From NCBI GenBank assembly GCA_002400445.1, contig DGQO01000076.1, forward strand, positions 8,384 through 15,677: 7,294 nucleotides of DNA, read 5' to 3'. Position 1 is the first letter of the stretch; each line of letters starts with the position of its first letter. The DNA is from Chitinophagaceae bacterium UBA4412 (GTDB taxonomy: Bacteria > Bacteroidota > Bacteroidia > Chitinophagales > Chitinophagaceae). The translations under genes were made by a program, and so were the position numbers. The notes under the pieces were generated by a model. The model saw nothing but the letters and a program-made list of their open reading frames with translations, was not told the origin of the DNA and did not search any database. Below are positions 1 through 6,246 of the stretch, one piece after another.

Positions 1-3
1 GTT

Positions 4-1266
4 TTGGGTATTTTCCTCTATCAGCTTTTTCGTTTTGCCTATCATGTGGGCATTCACATTGCCAGCCTTTGGAATGCTAAAGCAAAGTTGTGGGTAAAAG
101 GCAGGATGCACTGGCGCCGGGAATTGAAGGCATGGCGAAAAACTTTACCAGAAGGCACGGGCGTTATCTGGATGCATTGTGCCAGTCTCGGCGAGTTTGA
201 ACAAGGAAGGCCATTGCTGGAAAAAATGGCTGTTGATTATCCAACACACAAAATACTGCTCACTTTTTTTTCGCCCAGCGGCTATGAAGTGCGAAAGAAT
301 TATGCAGGTGCCCATTTCATTAGTTATTTGCCCATGGATGCGCCGCATCACGCCAGCCAGTTTATCCGCATTGCGCAACCTTCTCTTGCGCTTTGGGTAA
401 AATATGAATACTGGTACTATTTTCTGAGAACACTTTACAGGCGAAATATACCGCTCTTACTTGTTTCTGGCATTTTTCGGCCCGACCAGCCATTTTTCAA
501 TTGGTATGGTAAATTCTGGAGAAGAATGCTGGGCTTTTTCACGCAGCTCTTTGTGCAGGATGAGCGCTCGCTGGCCTTACTTCAAAGCATTGGCGTGCGG
601 CATAAAGTAATACTTGCGGGAGATACCCGCTTTGACAGGGTGAGCGCAATATCAGACCAATGGCAGTCTCCCGCTGCGTTTCTCTCCAACTTTTGCCTGG
701 GGCACAGGGTAATTGTGGTGGGGAGTTCCTGGGAAGATGACGAGGCGCTTTTTATTCACTATGTAAGAATTCACCCTGAGTACAGGTTTATTTTTGCCCC
801 GCATGAAGTGAGCCCGGAGCGTATTGCAGAAATGAAAGAAGATTTTCCGAATGCCTTCTTATACAGCGAAGCCGCAAAAGAATTTTCTATAGAAAGCAAT
901 GTGCTGTTCATTGATTGCATAGGTATTTTGAGTAGGCTGTATAAGTTTGCTGATATCACTTATATCGGAGGTGGGTTTAACAGCAGCGGCATTCACAATA
1001 CGCTGGAAGCTGCCGTATTTGGCAAGCCGGTTGTTTTTGGCCCTGTATATGAAAAATTTTCAGAAGCAGTGAGCCTCGTAGATAATGGAGCCGCCTTTAG
1101 TGTAGAAAATGCGATCGAACTTGAAAGCACCCTTGACGATCTGTTTGCGAATGATGAAAAATTGAAAGAGGCTGGTGAAGCCGCTGCTGCCTATGTAAAG
1201 GCGCAACAAGGCGCCACAGCAAAAATTGTAAATTATGTGGCAGAGAACCGTCTTTTGATTAACTGA
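4..1266 (+). CDS. waaA: 3-deoxy-D-manno-octulosonic acid (Kdo) transferase WaaA/KdtA
   Basis: This protein transfers Kdo from CMP-Kdo to the lipid A precursor at the cytoplasmic face of the inner membrane, the first step of LPS core assembly. The 420 residues match the usual family length (about 410-425). Residues 2-22 are hydrophobic/amphipathic and fit the N-terminal membrane anchor. The N-terminal glycosyltransferase domain has ASLGEFEQ at 60-67, where Glu64 corresponds to the catalytic Glu of the 'SVGE' motif in other KdtA proteins, and FFSPSGYE at 88-95. GDTRFD lies at 206-211, VGSSWEDDE at 239-247 and APHE at 265-268. The C-terminal GT-B domain has GGGFNSSGIHNTLEAA at 322-337, the nucleotide-sugar binding signature with His331, Asn332 and Glu335. 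The start used is a TTG at base 4; because the left edge is 3 bases away, a start further upstream cannot be excluded. The 3' end overlaps the convergent minus-strand gene. The family call is secure; substrate number (mono- or bifunctional) cannot be told from sequence. Confidence 0.93.
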   Translation: MGIFLYQLFRFAYHVGIHIASLWNAKAKLWVKGRMHWRRELKAWRKTLPEGTGVIWMHCASLGEFEQGRPLLEKMAVDYPTHKILLTFFSPSGYEVRKNYAGAHFISYLPMDAPHHASQFIRIAQPSLALWVKYEYWYYFLRTLYRRNIPLLLVSGIFRPDQPFFNWYGKFWRRMLGFFTQLFVQDERSLALLQSIGVRHKVILAGDTRFDRVSAISDQWQSPAAFLSNFCLGHRVIVVGSSWEDDEALFIHYVRIHPEYRFIFAPHEVSPERIAEMKEDFPNAFLYSEAAKEFSIESNVLFIDCIGILSRLYKFADITYIGGGFNSSGIHNTLEAAVFGKPVVFGPVYEKFSEAVSLVDNGAAFSVENAIELESTLDDLFANDEKLKEAGEAAAAYVKAQQGATAKIVNYVAENRLLIN

Positions 1267-2033
1267 TCGAACTGCCGAACCACCGGGTGCCTGTCGTCCC
1301 AACCAATTTTTAATTTTAGTTCCCGCTTTATCCAATACTCCGCTTCAGGATAAATAGAAAAACTGTTGATCGTTTTTATACTGCGTTCATACATCACTTC
1401 ATCACCCCGGAATAGATCATTGATAAAAACAAAACGATCATTTACACCAATGGCTTTTTTAAGATCCCGGATGGGTTGTTCTACCAGTGCATCGCCCAGT
1501 TCCATGTGAGATTGCTTTAGGCGATCATTGAGCGAGCTACTTTGGTCTGTAGCCAGTTTCTGGTGAAGTTCGGTGCTGGTGGACTCTGCAGGTTTTTCCG
1601 GAGAGGCTGCTACTGGCAGCGTTGAAGCCGGTATGGGCCAGGCCGTGGCTCCTGTTGATGGTTCCTGGTGGGTTAAAGTGGGTATGTCTTCAATAGGATC
1701 AAAATGAATATTCGGCTTATTATGAGCACCTAAGTTTGTCTTTACTTCTGCGTTCCGCTTAATCTCCTCTAATTCTGCTTCAAGTTCCGCTTCGTCTACC
1801 TGCAGCACTTCTATCGTTTTTTCTCCCGGCATTTCCTGCTCAGTGGGCGCAGCATTTTTAGAAAGGGCAATATCAATAGTAACAGAAGACTCCTGTACCG
1901 GGGCAGGCTGGGTAAGTTTCTTATGCTGTAATTCGCTTTGAAGCATGCTTACAGTAACGAGCAACTTTTCCAGTGAAGCATTTTGAGCAATTTGCTCCTG
2001 TAATTTTTTTGCGAGGGTGTGCACCCGATCCAT
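1233..2033 (-). CDS. Conserved Bacteroidota-type protein of unknown function, coiled-coil N-terminus plus conserved C-terminal domain
   Basis: I do not recognise a named family with a known function. The 266-residue protein has no signal peptide or membrane segment, so it is probably cytoplasmic. Residues 1-40 are heptad-like and Leu/Gln-rich, suggesting a short coiled coil. Residues 41-165 are low-complexity, rich in Pro, Ala, Thr, Ser and Glu, with a very acidic stretch at 78-92, and look disordered. Residues 168-265 form a compact, charged, mostly helical domain with the segments PIRDLKKAIGVNDRFVFIN (187-205), LFRGDEVMYERSIKTIN (207-223) and PEAEYWIKRELKLKIGW (229-245). I remember similar C-terminal segments in many Bacteroidota hypothetical proteins, but this is recall, not a search. 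It is a single gene on the minus strand, convergent with waaA (34-bp overlap) and divergent from tdk. The ATG at 2033 is preceded by no Shine-Dalgarno sequence. Coding status is supported by length, domain structure and clear composition contrast between linker and domain. Confidence 0.85.
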   Translation of the reverse strand: MDRVHTLAKKLQEQIAQNASLEKLLVTVSMLQSELQHKKLTQPAPVQESSVTIDIALSKNAAPTEQEMPGEKTIEVLQVDEAELEAELEEIKRNAEVKTNLGAHNKPNIHFDPIEDIPTLTHQEPSTGATAWPIPASTLPVAASPEKPAESTSTELHQKLATDQSSSLNDRLKQSHMELGDALVEQPIRDLKKAIGVNDRFVFINDLFRGDEVMYERSIKTINSFSIYPEAEYWIKRELKLKIGWDDRHPVVRQFDQLIKRRFSAT

Positions 2034-2038
2034 ACTTA

Positions 2039-2071
2039 CAAATTATCCGGTTTATATTATTGGCCATCAAA
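2039..2071 (-). promoter_or_regulatory. Possible promoter of the minus-strand hypothetical gene
   Basis: Read on the minus strand, TTTG (2071-2068) is followed after 21 bases by ATAATTTG (2046-2039), an imperfect version of the Bacteroidota TTTG / TAnnTTTG promoter. It ends only 5 bases before the ATG at 2033, so a transcript from it would have almost no leader. The -7 match is poor at its first two positions, so this is tentative. Confidence 0.3.
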
Positions 2072-2077
2072 ATTAGT

Positions 2078-2108
2078 TTTGCCCTATGAGCAGAAACTGT
2101 AATCTTTG
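2078..2108 (+). promoter_or_regulatory. Probable promoter of tdk (Bacteroidota -33/-7 type)
   Basis: TTTG at 2078-2081 and AATCTTTG at 2101-2108 are separated by 19 bases, the usual spacing of the Bacteroidota housekeeping promoter (TTTG and TAnnTTTG); one of the -7 positions differs (A for the first T). It lies about 47 bases upstream of the tdk ATG, giving a leader of roughly 40 bases. ccmB, 15 bp behind tdk, would be served by the same transcript. Confidence 0.6.
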
Positions 2109-2155
2109 CAGCAATTGGTTAAAGTTACTAACTGTATTTTAAAAAGGTGCTCTAA

Positions 2156-2725
2156 ATGTTTATTGAACCCAGCTTAAAAGGCGAGCGAAGAGGATGGATA
2201 GAAGTGATATGTGGCAGCATGTTCAGCGGAAAAACAGAAGAATTAATTCGCCGGCTGAAGCGGGTAAAAATTGCTAATCTCAAAGTTGAAATCTTCAAGC
2301 CTGCATTTGATACGAGGTATGATAAACTCAATATTGTGAGCCATGATACCAATGTCATTTTAAGTACGCCCGTAGAAAGTTCGCAATCTATTTTATTGCT
2401 GGCGCAGGATGTGGATGTAGTGGGCATAGATGAAGCCCAATTTTTTGATGCGGAGATTGGGAATGTGTGTGAGATCCTTGCCACAAGAGGCATCAGGGTG
2501 ATTGTAGCCGGGCTCGATATGGATTACCTGGGCAATCCATTTGGGCAAATGCCCCACCTACTGGCCAAGGCAGATTATATTACAAAGCTGCATGCCATTT
2601 GTGTGAAGTGCGGGAATATTGCCAATATCTCTTATCGCAAAACTGCCGATGCAGGCCAGGTGCTCCTGGGCGAGAAAGATATTTACGAACCTCGCTGCCG
2701 TATTTGCGCAGCAGAAAAACCCTAA
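2156..2725 (+). CDS. tdk: Thymidine kinase, type II (TK1-like)
   Basis: This enzyme phosphorylates thymidine (and deoxyuridine) with ATP to give dTMP in the pyrimidine salvage pathway. The 189 residues fit the small tetrameric TK1-like family. The Walker A loop GSMFSGKT is at 20-27, and IDEAQFF at 91-97 carries Asp92 and Glu93, the latter being the expected catalytic base. The thymidine-binding lasso region follows [12 protein letters not shown] at 119-130. Four cysteines form the structural zinc site: Cys149/Cys152 and Cys181/Cys184. All key residues are present. The ATG at 2156 is chosen because it gives a short N-terminal lead before the nucleotide-binding core, as in relatives; nothing resembling a Shine-Dalgarno site precedes it. 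A promoter of Bacteroidota type lies about 47 bases upstream. ccmB follows after 15 bp on the same strand and is probably co-transcribed, although the two functions are unrelated. Confidence 0.95.
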   Translation: MFIEPSLKGERRGWIEVICGSMFSGKTEELIRRLKRVKIANLKVEIFKPAFDTRYDKLNIVSHDTNVILSTPVESSQSILLLAQDVDVVGIDEAQFFDAEIGNVCEILATRGIRVIVAGLDMDYLGNPFGQMPHLLAKADYITKLHAICVKCGNIANISYRKTADAGQVLLGEKDIYEPRCRICAAEKP

Positions 2726-2740
2726 GTATTATTCATAGCT

Positions 2741-3400
2741 ATGTTTTCAAGGATACTTACTTTATTTAAAAAAGATGTAATGCTGGAGCTAAGGCAGAAG
2801 CATACTTTTTACGGTATCCTGCTGTACATAGCTTCCACCATTTTTGTTTTGTATCTTTCTATGCCCGGCAGCCCGGAGGCAAATACCTGGAATAGTTTAT
2901 TCTGGGTGATCCAGCTTTTTGTATGTGTAAATACAGTGGCCAAAAGCTTTCTGCAGGAAAATCGTGGTCGCATGCTGTACTTTTATTCGCTGGCCTCCCC
3001 TGCAGAATTTATCATTGCCAAATTATTATTTAATGTTTTGCTCATGGCCATTATGAGCATGGTGAGCCTCCTGCTTTTCTTTATGTTTTTAGAAAACCCC
3101 GTGAGCGAGGTACCTCGTTTTATTGCCATTGTATTGCTTGGCGGAACGAGCATCAGCCTTGTGTTTACATTGATGAGTGCTATTGCCGCACGGGCGCAGC
3201 AAAATGCAGCCCTCATTGCCATCCTTGGTTTCCCAGTAATTCTCCCCATTTTATTGCTGCTGATGCAGCTAAGTAAGATGGCTTTTGGTGAGGCCTTCCG
3301 GCAAGGCGCTATTTTGCAAATTTTTGGGCTGATTGCACTGTTAGATATACTTGTAATTGCTATGTCCGTCATACTATTTCCTTTTTTATGGAAGGACTGA
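2741..3400 (+). CDS. ccmB: Heme exporter / cytochrome c maturation membrane protein CcmB
   Basis: CcmB is the membrane subunit that works with the ATPase CcmA and with CcmC/CcmD to deliver heme to the periplasmic chaperone CcmE during cytochrome c maturation (system I). The 219-residue product is close to the family length (about 220) and has about six hydrophobic segments: roughly 23-41, 52-68, 92-117, 127-148, 156-177 and 191-214. The N-terminal cytosolic part with FKKDVMLELRQK (9-20) and the loop QENRGRMLYFYSLASPAEF (72-90) match what I know of Bacteroidota CcmB, where the latter corresponds to the E-x-G-x-L-E-x-L-x-x-S/P loop of proteobacterial forms. It starts 15 bp after tdk and is followed by a 125-bp gap before ccmC. 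No ccmA is next to it, so the ATPase must be encoded elsewhere. The assignment rests on family resemblance and on ccmC/ccmD being immediately downstream. Confidence 0.88.
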   Translation: MFSRILTLFKKDVMLELRQKHTFYGILLYIASTIFVLYLSMPGSPEANTWNSLFWVIQLFVCVNTVAKSFLQENRGRMLYFYSLASPAEFIIAKLLFNVLLMAIMSMVSLLLFFMFLENPVSEVPRFIAIVLLGGTSISLVFTLMSAIAARAQQNAALIAILGFPVILPILLLLMQLSKMAFGEAFRQGAILQIFGLIALLDILVIAMSVILFPFLWKD

Positions 3401-3409
3401 TTTGGCGAT

Positions 3410-3435
3410 AAGGAACATGATTAGTTTTCCTTTTT
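3410..3435 (+). terminator. Weak candidate terminator after ccmB
   Basis: AAGGAA (3410-3415) can pair with TTCCTT (3427-3432) across an 11-base loop, and the stem runs into TTTTT (3431-3435). The stem is short and half A-T, so termination would be weak at best. Its position just after the ccmB stop and before the ccmC promoter fits a transcript boundary. Confidence 0.3.
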
Positions 3436-3468
3436 AGTAAAAAAAGCGCCACAGCTTGAGTATAATCA

Positions 3469-3499
3469 TTTTTATATCATAGCCTTTACCATAACTTTG
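3469..3499 (+). promoter_or_regulatory. Probable ccmC promoter (Bacteroidota -7 element)
   Basis: TAACTTTG at 3492-3499 is a perfect TAnnTTTG -7 element. A TTTT run at 3469-3472 lies 19 bases before it, at the right distance for the -33 element, but lacks the final G. The site is 26 bases upstream of the TTG start of ccmC, giving a leader of about 20 bases. It suggests that ccmC and ccmD can be transcribed independently of tdk-ccmB. Confidence 0.65.
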
Positions 3500-3525
3500 C
3501 GGCACAAAACAAAACTTCTACTATT

Positions 3526-4218
3526 TTGAATAAAAGTTGGTGGAAAATATTAGCAGTTCTACTCCTGGTTTACACCATTGTTGCCGGATTTTTACTGGAG
3601 GTACCACGCCTTCCCATCCTGAATGAAACGATTCGTAACCTGTACTTCCATGTGTGTATGTGGTTCGGCATGATGATTCTCTTCATCATCAGTTTTGTAT
3701 ATAGCATTAAATACCTGGGCAGCACAAACTATAAATACGACCTCTACGCAAAACATTTTGCTGCCACCGGCACTTTGTTTGGCCTGCTTGGTTATACTAC
3801 GGGTGTGCTATGGGTATCCGTTACCTGGATCACAGATCAGAGCCAGAGCCTCGGGAGTGTTTTAAAAGAACCAAAACTAATCGGCGCTGCCATAGCCGTA
3901 TTGATTTACGGGGCATACTTTGTATTAAGAGGTTCATTTGAAGACATGGATAAAAGAGCAAGGGTGAGTGCCGTGTATAATATTTTTGCTTTTGCTATGC
4001 TTTTTCCCAGCATTTGGATTATACCAAGGCTGGTAGGCAGCCTGCATCCCGGCTCTCCCGGCAGCGATACCGGGAACCCCGCACTCAATCGAAATGATAT
4101 GGATGCCAGTATGCGGATGGTATTTTACCCTGCAGTAATTGGCTGGACTTTACTGGGCGTTTGGATTACTACACTTAAAATAAGGATTGACTTGCTGCGG
4201 GATAAATCACTCTTATAA
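3526..4218 (+). CDS. ccmC: Cytochrome c biogenesis heme-handling protein CcmC (CcsA/CcmC family)
   Basis: CcmC presents heme to CcmE at the outer face of the cytoplasmic membrane. The 230-residue protein has six hydrophobic segments (about 7-24, 41-64, 77-100, 117-136, 149-167 and 201-220). The two periplasmic heme-ligand histidines of the family fit His42, in LYFHVCMWF (39-47), and His174, in GSLHPG (171-176). The usual tryptophan-rich WWD segment between them is strongly changed: after LWVSVTW (95-101) the chain reads ITDQSQSLGSVLKEPK (102-117) instead of a W-G-x-W-W run. Flanking parts such as LIGAAIAVLIYGAYFVLRG (118-136) and ARVSAVYNIFAFAMLFPSIW (145-164) are well kept, and other frames do not restore the motif, so this is not a frameshift. 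The start is a TTG; no in-frame ATG occurs before residue 45, which would remove the first membrane helix. ccmD follows after 19 bp. Confidence 0.9.
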   Translation: MNKSWWKILAVLLLVYTIVAGFLLEVPRLPILNETIRNLYFHVCMWFGMMILFIISFVYSIKYLGSTNYKYDLYAKHFAATGTLFGLLGYTTGVLWVSVTWITDQSQSLGSVLKEPKLIGAAIAVLIYGAYFVLRGSFEDMDKRARVSAVYNIFAFAMLFPSIWIIPRLVGSLHPGSPGSDTGNPALNRNDMDASMRMVFYPAVIGWTLLGVWITTLKIRIDLLRDKSLL

Positions 4219-4237
4219 ACTTCTCCAAAATCATTTT

Positions 4238-4480
4238 ATGAAACTTTATTTTTCCGGCAAATTTACACGCCTGGTCACACTACTCACTTTAACGGTTATC
4301 CTGCCGCTGGCCTCTTTTGCACAGAATGTAGAAATGGCAGATGATATGCGCCGGGATGGAAAAATCTACATTGTTGTAGCGGTATGCCTTACCATCCTTA
4401 TCGGCCTCATTTTATATGTGGTGAGTGTAGATTATAAATTGAGAAAACTGGAGAAAGAATCTCCTTCCCACCTTAAGTAA
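4238..4480 (+). CDS. ccmD: CcmD-like small membrane protein of the heme export complex
   Basis: This 80-residue protein is positioned directly after ccmC, as CcmD is. Residues 1-28 look like a cleavable signal peptide ending in SFA before Gln29; a single membrane helix spans about 43-64, followed by a charged cytosolic tail (DYKLRKLEK, 65-73). The segment MADDMRRDGKIYIVVAV (33-49) resembles my memory of Bacteroidota CcmD-like proteins. In the known system CcmD stabilises the CcmABC-CcmE complex and helps release of heme-loaded CcmE. The ATG at 4238 is preferred over an open frame starting at 4187 because the earlier start would overlap ccmC and add 17 hydrophilic residues before the signal peptide. 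The gap to ccmC is 19 bp, so the two are almost certainly co-transcribed. Confidence 0.82.
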   Translation: MKLYFSGKFTRLVTLLTLTVILPLASFAQNVEMADDMRRDGKIYIVVAVCLTILIGLILYVVSVDYKLRKLEKESPSHLK

Positions 4481-4493
4481 CAACCATGATTGC

Positions 4494-4510
4494 AAGGGCT
4501 TGCCCTTTTT
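4494..4510 (+). terminator. Candidate intrinsic terminator after ccmD
   Basis: AAGGG (4494-4498) pairs with CCCTT (4503-4507) around the four-base loop CTTG, and the stem runs into a T tract (4506-4510). The stem is only five pairs, so termination may be partial. It lies 13 bases after the ccmD stop and 21 bases before the gdhA start, marking a likely end of the ccm transcript. Confidence 0.5.
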
Positions 4511-4531
4511 AATAACCATAAATAAACCCAT

Positions 4532-5950
4532 ATGTCACAACAGCCGTACAGCTTTTTTCAAAGCGTAGAAAGAAGCTTTAACAAAGCAGCCGCTTTTACC
4601 AGGTTTGATCCAGGTATTCTTGAGCAAATCAAAGCATGTAATAGCGTGTACCAAATGCGCTTTCCCGTAAAATTAGATAGTGGAGAAATAGAAGTGATTG
4701 AAGCTTATCGTGTGCAACACAGCCAGCACAAATCACCATGCAAGGGCGGTATCCGCTTTAGCGATGAAGTGAACCAGGATGAAGTAATGGCACTGGCTGC
4801 ATTGATGACCTATAAATGTGCGATTGTAAATGTACCCTTTGGCGGTGCTAAAGGTGGTATTAAAATTAACCCCAGGAATTATAGTGCTTACGAGCTTGAA
4901 AAAATTACCCGCCGCTACACTGCTGAACTGGTAAAGAAAAATTTCATTGGCCCCGGTATCGACGTTCCGGCGCCCGACTACGGAACAGGTGAAAGAGAAA
5001 TGAGCTGGATCGTAGATACTTATGCTTCTCTCAAACCCGGCGATATTGATGCAGCAGGCTGTGTAACCGGTAAGCCCATTACCCAAGGTGGTGTGCGTGG
5101 CCGCAAAGAAGCCACTGGCCTGGGTGTTTTCTTCGGCATCAGGGAAGTGTGCAATATGCCTGATGTAATGAAGAAGCAAGGTCTTACAACTGGCATTGTA
5201 GGCAAAAGAGTTATCGTACAGGGAATTGGAAATGTGGGATATCATACCGCTAAATTTTTCAGAGAAGCTGGTGCTTTGGTGATTGCCCTTGCAGAATACG
5301 AAGGTGCTATTTTTAATGCCGAAGGATTAAACGAAGAAGAAGTATTCCAGCATAGGAAGAGCACGGGTTCTATCCTTAATTTTCCGGGCGCCACCAATAT
5401 TGAAAACACTGCTGAAGCGCTGGAGTTGGATTGCGATATCCTTATTCCCGCCGCACTGGAGAACGTAATTAATGGAGAAAATGCGCCAAGAATTAAAGCA
5501 AAAGTGATTGGTGAAGCGGCTAACGGCCCTTGTACGCCGGAAGCTGATGAGGAGTTTATTCGTCGTGGAATTCTTTGTGTTCCGGATATGTACCTCAATG
5601 CTGGTGGTGTTACTGTAAGTTATTTTGAGTGGTTAAAAAACCTGAGTCATGTACGCTACGGTCGTTTGGAAAAACGATTTACAGAAAACATGAACACCCA
5701 TATCCTGAGCCAAATGGAGAGTCTCACAGGCAAAAAAGTGAACGAAGCAGATCGTAAACTCATTCAACATGGGGCAGAAGAAATTGAACTGGTACACAGT
5801 GGCCTGGAAGAAACCATGATTACCGCAACGAGAGAGATCGTGGCCATCTGGCAGAATCACCCGGACATACCGGATATGCGTACAGCCGCTTATGTGAGTG
5901 CTATTAATAAGGTGGCAACGAGCTATGCAGAATTGGGCATTTTTCCATAA
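4532..5950 (+). CDS. gdhA: Glu/Leu/Phe/Val dehydrogenase family protein, probable glutamate dehydrogenase
   Basis: The likely reaction is the reversible oxidative deamination of glutamate to 2-oxoglutarate and ammonia with NAD(P). The 472 residues form the two expected domains. In the N-terminal substrate domain, KGGIRF (71-76), MTYK (92-95), GGAKGGI (104-110) and PAPDYGT (146-152) supply Lys71, Lys95, catalytic Lys107 and Asp149; the 24- and 12-residue spacings between the lysines match clostridial glutamate dehydrogenase. The C-terminal nucleotide domain has VQGIGNVG (229-236) and ends its second strand with Glu255 (ALAEYEG), an acidic residue that favours NAD+ over NADP+; this is inference. 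[15 protein letters not shown] (356-370) is the conserved hinge/active-site segment of the family. The overall sequence reads like the roughly 473-residue Bacteroidota form. The ATG at 4532 has no Shine-Dalgarno sequence. No clear promoter is visible in the 51 bases upstream, so some read-through from ccmCD is possible. A strong terminator follows. Confidence 0.93.
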   Translation: MSQQPYSFFQSVERSFNKAAAFTRFDPGILEQIKACNSVYQMRFPVKLDSGEIEVIEAYRVQHSQHKSPCKGGIRFSDEVNQDEVMALAALMTYKCAIVNVPFGGAKGGIKINPRNYSAYELEKITRRYTAELVKKNFIGPGIDVPAPDYGTGEREMSWIVDTYASLKPGDIDAAGCVTGKPITQGGVRGRKEATGLGVFFGIREVCNMPDVMKKQGLTTGIVGKRVIVQGIGNVGYHTAKFFREAGALVIALAEYEGAIFNAEGLNEEEVFQHRKSTGSILNFPGATNIENTAEALELDCDILIPAALENVINGENAPRIKAKVIGEAANGPCTPEADEEFIRRGILCVPDMYLNAGGVTVSYFEWLKNLSHVRYGRLEKRFTENMNTHILSQMESLTGKKVNEADRKLIQHGAEEIELVHSGLEETMITATREIVAIWQNHPDIPDMRTAAYVSAINKVATSYAELGIFP

Positions 5951-5978
5951 AATTCCGCTTTCGTTATAACAGATTTTC

Positions 5979-6003
5979 ATCCCCGGCCTGCCGGGGATTT
6001 TTT
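5979..6003 (+). terminator. Strong intrinsic terminator of gdhA
   Basis: ATCCCCGG (5979-5986) pairs perfectly with CCGGGGAT (5991-5998) around the loop CCTG, directly followed by a T tract through 6003. It begins 28 bases after the gdhA stop codon. This is the clearest terminator in the window. Confidence 0.9.
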
Positions 6004-6021
6004 ATGAGTTTAAGCTACAAG

Positions 6022-6095
6022 CAGCCCCATGAGGGCATAAGGTTAATAGCACAAGCAAACCGTCAATCTCTCCAAGCTCTATAGGAGCGATACAA
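6022..6095 (+). repeat. Two-hairpin intergenic repeat, copy A (full, 74 bp)
   Basis: The copy begins with a GC-rich inverted repeat, GCCCCATGAGGGC (6024-6036), followed by the tail ATAAGGTTAATAGC (6037-6050), a roughly 25-base spacer starting with ACAAGCAAACC, and a second small inverted repeat GCTCTATAGGAGC (6076-6088) ending in GATACAA. Copies B and C downstream share the same parts in the same order. It contains no gene. The architecture resembles REP-like elements, which in many bacteria are spread by RAYT (IS200-like Y1) transposases; no such gene is in the window, so that link is inference. Confidence 0.85.
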
Positions 6096-6143
6096 TAACC
6101 GGGCAATTGAAAATGTATCAAGAACAATTCAAATTTTAATAAA

Positions 6144-6216
6144 CAGCCCCATCGGGCATAAGGTTAATAGCATAAGCAAACCATCATTTACCTAAAGCTC
6201 CATGGGAGCGATACAA
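6144..6216 (+). repeat. Two-hairpin intergenic repeat, copy B (full, 73 bp)
   Basis: This copy has the same order as copy A: first inverted repeat GCCCCATCGGGC (6146-6157, one G fewer than copy C), the identical tail ATAAGGTTAATAGC, a spacer with AAGCAAACC, and second inverted repeat GCTCCATGGGAGC (6197-6209), then GATACAA. It differs from A mainly in the spacer and hairpin loops. Forty-eight unrelated bases separate it from copy A, while copy C follows after one base. Confidence 0.85.
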
Positions 6217-6217
6217 A

Positions 6218-6246
6218 CAGCCCCATCGGGGCATAAGGTTAATAGC
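6218..6246 (+). repeat. Two-hairpin intergenic repeat, copy C (partial, first half only, 29 bp)
   Basis: Only the first inverted repeat, here the perfect GCCCCATCGGGGC (6220-6232), and the tail ATAAGGTTAATAGC (6233-6246) are present. The spacer and second hairpin are missing and the sequence changes to unrelated DNA. The A-to-B start distance is 122 bp and the B-to-C distance is 74 bp. Confidence 0.8.

Noticed and set aside
2983..3372. 129-codon minus-strand frame inside ccmB
   Set aside because: It is antisense to a membrane protein gene; its Lys/Ile/Ser/Met-rich composition mirrors the hydrophobic codons of ccmB.
3811..3876. Frameshift as the cause of the missing tryptophan motif in CcmC
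   Set aside because: Reading the two other frames yields stops or no tryptophan pair, and the protein is in register with the family on both sides.
4057..4074. CCCGG/CCGGG inverted repeat resembling a terminator
   Set aside because: It lies within the ccmC coding region, in the periplasmic loop after His174, and has no T tract.
4187..4237. Earlier start for ccmD at 4187
   Set aside because: It would overlap ccmC by 32 bases and place 17 hydrophilic residues before a clear signal peptide that begins at the ATG at 4238.
4733..5245. 170-codon open frame on the minus strand inside gdhA
   Set aside because: It is wholly antisense to a well-supported dehydrogenase, has a His/Cys-rich composition without recognisable motifs, and is best explained as a shadow.
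6022..6246. Possible CRISPR array
   Set aside because: Only three copies, one partial, with unequal distances (122 and 74 bp), conserved segments inside what would be spacers, two hairpins per unit, and no cas genes.
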